Source of the DNA: Acanthopleura granulata
Taxonomy: Eukaryota; Mollusca; Polyplacophora; Chitonida; Chitonidae
Reading direction: 5' to 3'
Length of the DNA stretch: 64,000 nt
Assembly: GCA_016165875.1 (NCBI GenBank)
Contig: JABBOT010000001.1
Coordinates: forward strand, 11,039,306-11,103,305
In this document: in pieces, positions 49,031 through 61,100 of the stretch
Numbering within the stretch: position 1 is the stretch's first letter
Layout of the letters: each line of letters opens with the position of its first letter
Notes under the pieces: model-generated
What the model was told of the DNA's origin: nothing
The model's input: only the letters and a program-made list of their open reading frames with translations
Databases searched by the model: none
Program-made: the position numbers and the translations under genes

Positions 49031-51894
49031 TGTATCAGACTTGCAGAACATGTAATGGTTCATTGTGGATGCCTGTCAGACAACAGATTTATGACAGTTG
49101 GTATGTGATACCTTGTAAGTACTTGAAATTTCAGATATACTCTTCAACACATTCAAGATGTGCCAAGACAAAAAAATAACATCACTGCCCAGATGCTTTT
49201 AGGCTTTTCCATATAAAAATGTTTATTCATGTACAATGAAATGACTTGAATGTTGTACACATGTGGAATGTTATGGCCTATCAGTGGCTATACCCTGCCT
49301 GCATCACAAGAGAAATGTATTCACAGGTACAATAACGTGCTGTATTTCACATAACTGCAGCAGTTTGACAAGGATGAGATGTGCCATTTGGAAAATCACA
49401 TGCTTTAGTGACGACCAGAGAAGAGGTTGAATAACCACATGTATCCTAGATCAGAAAAACAAGCACTAAAGTTGCACCAAAAAAGGCAAAAAAAAATCAA
49501 ACATTTAGACCATTTTTCTGCTCAATTTAACCACAATTTCTACGCACCTCATTTCTTTCTCTTCAATTTAAATGCAAATTAAAACGCAAAACTCCCAAAA
49601 CATAAAATTCTTTCAAATGCATCATAGCATTGCTTTCTCAAGCAGTCACACACGACCTCTTCAACTCGGGTTTAATTGAGTTGTGAGGTAAATTTACCTG
49701 CATGTAGAATACAAAACTGCATAAATCATACAGCATATCAGATCAGGTGTAACGTGCCATGACACACCTGACATGGGTCACACCTGACTGATCTTATGGG
49801 GTTTTCTTTTTGCCAGGTTCACAGGACTACAGCTGTGTGGTGCAAATTCACATGTACTTATTTCTTCCCAAACACTTTAACCAGGTCAATTCACTTACTC
49901 AAACACACTTTACTTCTTTTTAAATAGAAGTGCCTTCCAGTGATTGGAAAACATGCATATTCACACAGCTGTAACAAGACCACCAAAGATAGTTAATTTC
50001 TTATAAAATACATTAGTGCCATGTGAGTCTTATGTGACATAAGTACTTGGTTTTTCATCAAAAGTTGCCATAAAGACTGACAAAAAGCCCAGAACAATCC
50101 CCAAATGAAAAAACAAAAAAAAAAAAACAACAAAAAAATAAACAACACCTCACTGATACCACCAGTCAATGAAAATAGAAAGAAATGTTTTGATATCAGG
50201 TGTAAATATATACAGAGAATGGATATCACAGTGTAGTGTGATGAAATGCTATATAAATTTCTTGCTCCAAATCGACTGTCTGACAACTGAGATCACTGAC
50301 TCAAGTGAATAACCCTCCAATAACTAGCTGCTGGTGTTGTACAATTACAATGTCTGCACCAACTGCCAATCGGAGGCCCTTTACAATCCTTAATATAAAA
50401 TACTTTCACATGTGCTATAAAATGGGACAAAATTGATGAAGTGAGACAAATTTTACTTTATAAAGAGCGTTCCAGTGGTTTTTACAGAAATCAGTAGTAA
50501 GGACAAAAGCCTGAAGTCCACATTAAAAAGTATGGTTGCATACAAGTAACTACATGTAACTATACACATGACAGCATCTGATTTGCAAAACTTCACCATG
50601 GCCTGTAAGTAGCACTGTGTTTCATGGAGTTCAATAACCAGAAACATTCAAAGAACAGTTTCCTTTTCTGAACTTGCATTCAATATTAAAGCACCACATG
50701 AAAAATCCACCACTTGGAATGGCAGTGTATCGCGCAGAAAGGCAGGAAACTTATATAAATGGTTACAGGAGCCAGGACTGACGTGAAAATCACTCAACTA
50801 GCTTTAGGTTCTGGCCTTGGGGGCAAAAAAGAATGTACACCATTAAAAACTCTTTCAGGAACTAAACAAAATAACTATCTAAAAAAATACAAATGTTAGT
50901 CAGTGGTGTATGGTCCAGCCACAGTGAAGAAAGAATTCATATTTACAAGAAACATAAAATTTTGACAGTGTGAAATTACAAGTGTGTAGAAATTTTAAGA
51001 ATAGATGATAAAATACATCCATGTAAGAATATAAATCTATCATAAGGTGTCAGTCAGAACACTACAGGCATTAACAACAGTACTGACATTAACAATGAGT
51101 AAATACGGAGAAAATCACAGCCTTTATAATTCTACGCAATCTTGTGTGTCAAGACACATACATGAGGTAAAATGAAATAAGCACCAATTTTAGAACAAAA
51201 GGTTAGTAAGATTCAGCAAGATGTACCTGTACGGACATTCTCCACGGACCAACATCAGACAACTGGTCAAAGGTCATGTCAAAACCTCTCCCACTTACTG
51301 ATGATGTCTTGAAGTGTTTTTGTGCTCAGCAGAATTAGACACAATCTTCCCTTTATCAAAAATAGTTTGTGTCATGAAGTAACAAAGAAAAAAAAGTGCC
51401 TCATCAACTCCAAAACAAAGCCTTGCCTACACTGACACAGCTTCATTCCATAACCTGAAGATATCTTAAGACTTTCACAATCAATTAATTCTGCTGTGCA
51501 TGTTTTGCCGACTGACCCATACAAATTGCTGTCAAACATTCTAAACCGGGCAGACGTTGGTTTCTCAAGATGTGAACAAACTGCTATGATTGGCAGTGAT
51601 GGGGATGAGTACAGTATCAGTGTAAATGTGCCCCAATCATTTCCACTGTTGTTCTATTGTTTTCATTTCCCTTTCTTAGTTCTAAATTGAGAAATCATTG
51701 ACCACACATGCAATGAAGAAAACTGACGCAGTCATGGGACAGTTCTTCACAAAGAACTCACTTCCCATACAAATAGCACCTAGCCCACATACAGGGGCTG
51801 TATTCAAGAATCACTGTTTCCACTGCGGTCAGACCTGGTTTAGTCTACTCATTTCCTACATGGATAGAGCCTTGTTGCATACATGCATTGGTGT

Positions 51895-52125
51895 CTATCC
51901 TAGAATGATGGTTTTCATTGTGGTCAGACTGGGTTTAGATAAAGTTTCAGCTTTTGCCAGTTTCTTGCCTTTGGTAAGGACCTTCTTTCCTGTTGGTTTT
52001 ACACTGGTCTTGGGCTTTTGGAAGATACTAGAGATTATTCTGGAAACAGCGCTTCCGATTTCTGCTGGTGAGCATGTTTTCTTGCTGAGGATTGTCCAGT
52101 CATCTTCAGACACACACTGCGGAAC
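51895..52125 (-). CDS. TIR-SLOG exon 16, basic tail and stop
   Basis: 231 bases from TTTCAG to TAG at 51897-51895. VPQCVSEDDWTIL and a final helix are followed by a tail rich in Lys, Thr and Ser (from about residue 724). Confidence 0.88.
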   Translation of the reverse strand, partial: VPQCVSEDDWTILSKKTCSPAEIGSAVSRIISSIFQKPKTSVKPTGKKVLTKGKKLAKAETLSKPSLTTMKTIILG

Positions 52126-55100
52126 CTGAAAAAGACAGAACACATCATGAAACTAAATCAGACTTGCAGCAGGTTAAAACTAGAGCTTTCTGAATAGGGC
52201 TCACCCTTGAAGACAACAGCCATGGCAAAAATAAACAACAAATTTGAGAGTTAGGTTACTAACTTATGATGGTTACTAATCTATGATGGTTACTAATCTA
52301 TAAAGGTTACTAACCTATGAAACCACTGATCTCTGAGGTTCACTAATCTATAAAAGTTACTAATCTATAAAGGCTACTAACCTATAAAGGTCACTAACCT
52401 ACAAAGGGCTATGTTAAAGTCAGATAACATTAGCTCAGTGAGTATAAAAAACATCACAGTTTCAGCAATTACAAAAACACCACATTTATATGCAAAAACT
52501 CACAGAAAGTCTTACTGAAAGGGTTGTTTAGCTGGAATTAGTTTGATGTTAAAAATTAGTCAACCAATCTAATGCTTGCAATTAACCACGGGGGGAGGCA
52601 AACACCTCTTTCCTGAAGTTTGCAAATTTGATTTAATTGAACACCGCCAATTTAATCCAATTTGTTGCCTATTTTCATCTGCATTTTGAGCAGATGACTC
52701 TACTTATGGCCTAGTTGGCAGCATTTAAGGCAAGAAGATTACAGTGTACATGAAACTCTTCAGGTCTTCAGGTACAAACACACACTACATACATTTACTC
52801 CAGAAGCGTTTATTTATATATTTGATTGTTGTTTAAAGCCATAACTTTAAATTTATACCATGGCCATCACAAGGGTGTCGTTATCACTTATTGTCACCAA
52901 GATGTAGAGCAATTCACAGGTTAAATACAATCTACATACATATCCTGTATGCAGAGCATTTTTTTTTTCATCTAATTTTCTACCTACACCTTTCAAGTTT
53001 CTTGACATCAAACTTGACACAAAAACACCTTGCACAAGAACCTCATCCATTAAAAAGTCTTCAATCACGATGTATGGATAAGTTATTTTCCTAATTGGTG
53101 CTTTGCTGAGTTTTTGCTTGTCTTATGGACTGAGGAAACAGAGTAAACTACCTTCACCAAATACTTGACAAATCTGCTTTCAACAGTTTGTGAACAGGAC
53201 AGAGCTGAATTTGAACATCCGATCAGTTGTGATGAAAGCCACAGATTGAGCACATGAGCCAACAAGGCCCCTTCCTGTATTTCGCTATGCCCCAGCAGCT
53301 TCATATAAATTGTGCTGACAACAGCTTATGAGCGACGCATGAAACTAAATACCTGAGAAGATAGGACAAAGATGAGTTATGCTGGCCGAAAGCCAATCAG
53401 GTCTACAGGACCTGCTACTGAGTCCATTTACAGGAGTTTTATCAAAGTAATTGTGGAAGAGAAACACGCATGCACTATAATGCTGACCACAGTGTGAATT
53501 GTGATCTAAAAAGTATATCAAATCTCATCAGATGGCAGAGACCTGACAGTGAATTTCCTGAACTGGATGAGTAATTTCAATGATACACATCAACTTCCGA
53601 GACAAGCTCCTAAGAAATTCAAAGAAGATGGAATAATCCATCAAAGGGGAATAATTAAGCAGACTATTGTCTAAGAATGTTCATTGGGATGAAAGGAAGT
53701 CCAAAAAGGATAAAAACTGAAGCAGAACTTGACATGTATGTCAATCAACTCACAGTAGCTTGAGAGAATAGGGAGTTTCTTTCTTTATTCTTTTTCTTCA
53801 TATCTGACAAACTATTCCCATACTTAACAGTTGCATTATGTCAACTGACTGCATTTTATTGACTGATGTTTTAATATACACAACAGGCAATGATGTAGGT
53901 GGACGAATCAGAAGCACTTCTAGCAAACCATTGAGAAGCTTGTTAAATTGTGATGTACCATTATGGTGAATCAAGTTCAGAGTGATAAAGGGAAGTGGAA
54001 CCCTGAATGGTGGTATATATTCATGGCTCACGCTATTCACACAAGAGGTATACGTGGGATGGTCATGGGTTTCCCCCGGGCTCTGCCCGGTTTCCTCCCA
54101 CCATAATGCTGGCCGCTGTCGTATGAGTGAAATATTCTTGAGTACGCGTAAAACAACAATCAAATAATTAAAATAAATATATAAATCACACAAGAGGATC
54201 ATCTGCCCCTACAGCCAGAGATGATGTTGATGTATGCTAATAACAGACTGTCAATCATACCTTGAATATTTTCTGGGGAACACCAAACAATCCGCCAGCA
54301 GCACCCCCTGTGGCCCTGATGGGAATTACAATTCGATCACTCCATGCAAACTGCTCTGCTTCATGAGCAGAACCTGGGCCTCCTGGTGGAGATTAAAACA
54401 ACAAAATATCTTACAAGTGGGATAAGAGATTATCGAGACAGAGGCTTTTCATGGTAATTTCCACAAGTACACAGATTTCAACTACTTTACCTTCCACAAG
54501 TACACAGATTTCAACTGCTTATCTTCCACAAGTACACAGATTTCAACTACTTACCTTCCACAAGTACACAAACTTAAACTGCTTAACTTCCACAAACTCA
54601 CAGACTTCAACTACTTCACTTCCACAAGTACATAAATCAAATGACTATCTTCCAAAAGTGCAGAGATGTCAAATGCTTACCTTCTACAAGTACATGTATG
54701 TAGAGTGCTTACCTTCCACAAGTACGCAGATATCAAATGCTCTGGCCACAATCGTTTCTCGCTCTCTAACACTGCTCCCACAAAACATCGTCTTTCCAAA
54801 GTTAACAGCTTTAAATGTGCCATCCCTGTTCTGCAATGCCTTCTTGCTCATATTCTAAGAGAAAAACAAATAAGAACTGCTGAAGGGAGCTGTCCTGGTC
54901 ACAAGAAATGATGTATCTATTCTCCACATGCCAAATGTTCCTTATTCAGCTTTCCTTAGCGGTTATCAACATGTTACCTTACAGACACATACAACCTGAA
55001 ACCACAACAGGTCACAATGTGCACCTGCAACATGACTAATATAAACAACAACAACACAGAGAGTAAAACCACAGAAGCGTTGACAATGTGATAGCTGGCA

Positions 55101-58100
55101 AATGGTCAGACTTTACCAGTGAAATCCGGCCTCTTATCAATTTACCTCAGGGTTTTATTCAAACTGCTCATGTAAGAAAAAACATCTTACAAGTCCCCCA
55201 GCACCATGGCTTCAACAGAATTAGGTCAAAAAAAAAAAAAAAAAAGAAAAAAATTGCAGCGATGTTCAATACAATATAACAGATGTCTCTGGTCTTGAAT
55301 TACTCAAAATGATGTGTTTAGAAGAAAGAAAATTTGCATAATACATTTGGTATTGGGTATAAACAGAAAATTTCAGAATATTTCATGAAACTGGCTGTAG
55401 GAATATATTACCAATAACCAATTACCAATAGCTGAGAGTATGTTCAGAAGATAAGATTCACAAAATCCAGCCATTTATGGTACGTACTGTAGGATCCCGC
55501 TCTGGTAAGATGTGCCACACTTTGTGGTTTTTCCAAATTCTCTGGGTCTCTTCATAAAAGCCTCTGCTGACAGCTTCCATAACACCATAGAAACCACCGG
55601 TAACCAAGGTAACCCTTTCCAGCTTTGCCAAACTTTGACCAATTGCCCTGAAAAAGAGGAATGGACATTTTTTTTTACAAATACTGATGATTAAAATCTA
55701 ATGAAAGTCCTGTTCTATCTCACATAACTAAAAGCCGGACAGACCCTAATTCTTCAACCTTTTCAACTACTACTGAAAGCAATATTTCACAATTTTTTTG
55801 GAGAACTGTAGGGTTTAGAGAAATAATTGTTATTCTTTTATGAAGTTTATACTTGTGGTTAAAGAAACAAACCATTTTTGACTTCATTTTCACAATATCT
55901 GTAAGGATACAATACCTTTCAATAACTGCTTGAATGATTGAAAAGGTTGATGATTTAAAGTAATCTCTGATCAAATTTGAGGTTGGCTCAGGCTTACTAC
56001 TTTTGCATTTTACTACCAAATACATTTCCAATGCATTTTTTCTCATTATGTATTACAGAACATCTCTTTTCTGTTTCTTTGTTTGAAGTTCTAAACATCT
56101 GCCCTAAAACCTTACAGAACCATTCAAGTCTTCGCTGTTTCCTACCCACCGGCAGATCATCTCCGTAGAACTGTTGTGGAATTTTGTCCCACCAGAAATG
56201 TACACGCAATTTTCACGAGGAATTTGCTTCCAGACTCTTTGAACCTGAAGGTCAAAAGATATACTCCACATATATTATATCAAGCCTTGTTTCAATAAAG
56301 TGCCTTTAATATGGGATGGCAAAAGAAAACAGCTACCAGCTAGAGTGTTGTCAACGCTTAAGAAGATAATACAGTAGACATACCATACTGTATTTCTGTC
56401 AGCTGAACATTCCAAACACAAAATGTTGAAAAATGTGGTCTGTAGCAATGTAACAAATAAAACATTTTACACTTTCATTAACATGTTGGAATTATGATCA
56501 ATTTCTAGCAGGAGTAAATTAAACTACTAGAAAGTAACAGGTAAAATTGATACTCAGTGTTAGAACAAGGGTAGAGAACTCTGTGAGGACTTACAAACTG
56601 CATCAGTCTGGCCTCGTTGATCTCATCCATGGGATTATCTCTGGCAGAGGGATCAAGAGCCTGTTTGACGCGAGACAGCAGGCTTTCCTTATAATTGGGG
56701 TTCTTCTTGGTCTGTCCACAAAATGTCAATCAAATTTGATACATAAAGCCTGCGAAGTATAAATGCTGTGCTAATGGTGGTATCCACTGTTAAGATCTAC
56801 TGAATCCAAAACCTCAGCCGTAGTTCTCGGCATGCTGATCCTTTTAGTCATTTCTACATTAGCAATATTGATAACTAAATGAAGAAATAAATTAATAAAA
56901 AAAAGATATGTCTTGGCTATAAAACACAACAAACACTTTACGAGGAGATGTGATTGTAGTAAAGAGGATCTTGAACCACAGTCAGTTTATGGGTGGTACT
57001 TTCACTGAAAGGCAAAAACATCTCAAGAATAAAATAAAAAACTCATTCCCATGAAAAAGTTTTGCAATAATAACGTTACATAGATCCAGAGATTTATTCC
57101 AGGTGAACAGTGTTTTTTAACTCTTCCCAACCCATGTTACCTCAAAAGTAGAGTTGCCGAGCAGCATACTGAGCCAGCCAGGGAAATTGAACTCTTCACA
57201 GACAAAGGGAATCATCCTCTTCCTGTGTTCACAATAATATACCTGAGCAGAACAAGGATAAACTGCAGTTATCAACAGTCTTCAGCAGATGTGCCACACA
57301 TCTCCTCCACAAAACATCAATGTTCATTTAAACATCAGTACCATCACAGGCTAGATGACATTTTCATCTTGTAACTTGCTGTAAGCACAGAGCGAATCTC
57401 CCAAAAAGTTAAATTCTGCAACACTTTTTTTTTTAACTTTTAACATGACCAAATACAAGTAACATGTTATTACCTCCAAAGTTTAGCTGAACTAGAGTTT
57501 TATGCACTGGTAACTTTTGGATTCTAGTCTTACAAAAAAAAAAAAATTTTTTTTCATCTTCAAATGTTGAGCAACAGAAAAATGAGTTATGTAAAACACA
57601 TGTCTGATTCACCTTGCCAATGCACACCTGCAGCAATTGTGCACCTGTTGGCAATAATGATCATGCAGACAATGATCAATGTACATCTTACCTGTTGCTG
57701 GCAAGTTTTGGACAGAGCGAATGACTGGGAGAGGACAACTATGACCAGACCAGCCTCATTAGCCTTCTCCTGAAACTGCTTACGACTGTCCACAGACGAA
57801 TCTGTCGTGTCACAGGACTGAGACGATTGACTGGCACGCAACAATTGTAACTCTGCAATAGACAAACCTTTATGACTGACTGAACCACAATCCATTCAAC
57901 TTGTTGTGCTTTAATGTTGGTCAAATGTGAAAGAAACAAAAATAAAATTCTACTGACAATTTGCATATATTTGCATTGACTTACAATCTTAACAGATTAC
58001 TGTATGAATTTTTACGATTAATGTTGCATTTGTACTCCATTAGTTCAAATATTATACACAACAATTAATTAATATTCAGTGTTCACAAGGACATGTAAAG

Positions 58101-61100
58101 TTTCTTATTTAAAATATGTCCAATCTTCACTAACTATGCTGGAGCATATTACATAAGTCAGTCATTTACAGTGTATAATTAGGTCAAGGAATTCTTCAGT
58201 TTTGGAGGCCACTTCATCACATGCAGCCTCGTCCACCAAGTTGTTTGTGCATCTATCTCTCCATAATGCCACTTCACACCACTGTGTGAGTAGGAATTTT
58301 CCTGACTTAAGTTACAGCCCAAGTGTTACCAAAGAACCGTTCGTGAACTCCTACACAGCCGTTTTGGGTTGATGAAAGACTATTCATGTTTTCTGTGTCG
58401 ATCGAACACTTACCAAAGTTTAGCGTACCTGTAACCAGTTTGTGAGCGTGTTTCAATCTCATTCAGACCTTTCACCTGTGCTTGTGTTACTTTGAACATA
58501 TTTCGATCTTACTACCTCTTTTTAGTTGTGTCCCTTGACAGCAGTTGACTTTTTAAACCCAGAATGAGGGTAAATCATATAATGTAAGTTCTCATCTAAT
58601 TTTTGGTCTGTAACATAATGTAAATTGGCCTCTGCCACTATGGTCCTCCACTAGCAGTCATGTAAGAATATCCACTTTTAATGAACAATCCTGATGCCAA
58701 GTTGGCATAATATTAGGACATTTCGAAAGTAGTCGAGTTTATTGTGACAGATATTGTTTTGGCCATTTTTATTGCATTCCCTTGTCGTTCAATGCCACAC
58801 CCATCCTGTCACATAATCTACAGGGATGATTAAAGTGACTGAATCAAATGAGCGAATTCTTGCTGGTTATCTACCTGTGCATCCCTCTGGGGAGGGAGGG
58901 GGCAGAATACTAACATTTTGGAAATGCACCACAAGTGCATCAAAACCAAGGAGGATGTACTTGCCACGTTACATGCTTGATGAAAAACAGCTGGATGTGA
59001 AGATTTTATTCCTACCTGATTGACTTAATCGGATGGTGTCATCCTCGGCAAAGTCCAGCTCTGTGGAACACCAGACCTCGTAATTTTGGTTTTCTAACAG
59101 TTTTGTCAATTCTTCACCCTGAGAGGGAACAGATACATAGTTTTAAACATCTAAATGAACAAATAAATGAATGACACCTTTATTTAAAGAGGGTAACACT
59201 GTCAATCTGTATGTAATTATGTTTGAACAAGTAAGCTATTATAAGTTATAAAATGATTTATTCTGTCATCTAATTTTACAACTAATCTAAAAAACATGTT
59301 GTCCGCATTATTTCACTGGGAACATGTAATAGTTGCATTCGTGTACTTTAAAAGACAGATAAATGACTCACAAATCTGCCATGTAGTCAAGCACTTCTTA
59401 ACAGAAGTTTGTACATCTGGGTTTTATTGCTAGAATGTAATGGGTAGGTATCTTCGTTTGGAAAAATGGCAAATATTGTAAGGAGGAAGGAAAAAAAACT
59501 TCCCAGCATGCAGATGCTATGTTACAATTCTGTGTATAATCCATGCTCACCAGATCACTCTGGTCTGGGTGAAGACTGATAACAATGAGGGGTTTCCCTT
59601 CTCGGTCAGAGGTCATCTCCTCTAGACCCTCCATACCTTGGGGTAACCCAGATGGGTAACTCTTCAGCATGGAGGCCTGAAACACACACACACAGGTAAA
59701 ACCATTCAACAGAGTGGGATATGGGCGTGTGCAAAGGAGTCATTCTATTTCACTTACACTGTACACATTGATTGGCCATGTACTGACTTGATTGTCTACT
59801 CTTTATAGCTGCTGAGTAAGTAGTCCAAATACTCATTAATTGAAATATTCAGGTGATCAAATAACATGCTTGAAACATACTAAACACATTCTGTTCGATT
59901 TCAGTCAATGACTTTTTTACAGCAACCTCCTTGTTCAGAAATATGACCTCTGTTTAAGTTTACCTGCTTGACCAGAACAAGGCCTCTGGCCGTCGTTTCT
60001 CGGAAAGTACTGATACGATGGCCAATTTCCAGGGCCACATGTCGGACATCTTCATCCCGCCAATGTCGACAGTCAGTCTGATTGCCAGTGTGGCCATTGA
60101 TGACAGGGCTGAGCTCTGCAGATAACAATTACAGTTCTTAACTGTGAGAAATTATTATCCCTATTATACTGGTTGTGGTATCTGATCTGTAGATCAATAT
60201 CTTGATCAACCTCGGTGCATGGTTACAGAAATTGTAATACACATCTTCATAGAATTGTTTCCACAAAAACTAATTATGACTTTATTATTACTCAAGTAGC
60301 AAATCATTCTTCCAACAACATGTCAACAGGTGAAAATTTTGTCATTCTTTTTACTTCTTTCAATATTATGATATCTTTGTACTTCATTTAGTTTTCATTT
60401 TAGCTAAGCTAGCATATTGTGTCAATGTTTATACATGTGTGTTTGTGGAGAGCCTCTGGGAAGATCAGTAATATACTGACTGAGTTGTATTTATCTCAGA
60501 AAATAAAGACACTGTTATTATTATTTCCATCAAAATTGTACTTGAAAGTTTACACTTACCTCCACCTGCTGATATCTCCTTACGGTGGAATATGTACTGT
60601 GTGGTGGCAAACTGAATAGCCAGGCATCTTGGAGGCCAGTCATCAATAAATGACACAGGCAGAATAAATTTACTGAGCACATCTGCCAATTTCACCTGTA
60701 GCCAAAGAAACAACCACTAATAAATGGTAAACTGAGTACAACTTTCAAATCACATACCATAAACAGAAAGGATAACTTGTCATCAAATCAATATAAATCA
60801 AACTAACATAAATCAATACAATCAAACAACAATATTTTCACATACAGTAAAGAATCATGAAAATGATACCATGAAAGTAGAAGTAATATCAATTTCTAAG
60901 AACATTTTCTTCATTTCAGGGAAGGAGTCACAGGTGAGGGGTTATAGATACTTGTTTTTGAATCTGAAGGACACACTAGGTATGGGTGCAATCCTGGCCT
61001 TAGGCAGGGACTGTACATTCCCTGTGCTCTCTGCTCATAGTTCAACATTTACTGAAGACCTGCACCCTATGCTCATTGGGCCTTTGCCCAGTCCAACATT

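Larger units (their letters stand above)
46216..51894 (-). other. Probable long 3' UTR of the TIR-SLOG gene
   Basis: No coding exon seen. A minus-strand AATAAA at 46245-46240 is a candidate distal poly(A) signal; others occur near 46870, 47575 and 49220, so the true end is unresolved. It contains a SINE and two tandem arrays. It may instead be partly intergenic. Confidence 0.3.

Noticed and set aside
51698..52129. 143-codon plus-strand frame
   Set aside because: Antisense of the last TIR-SLOG exon and its 3' UTR.
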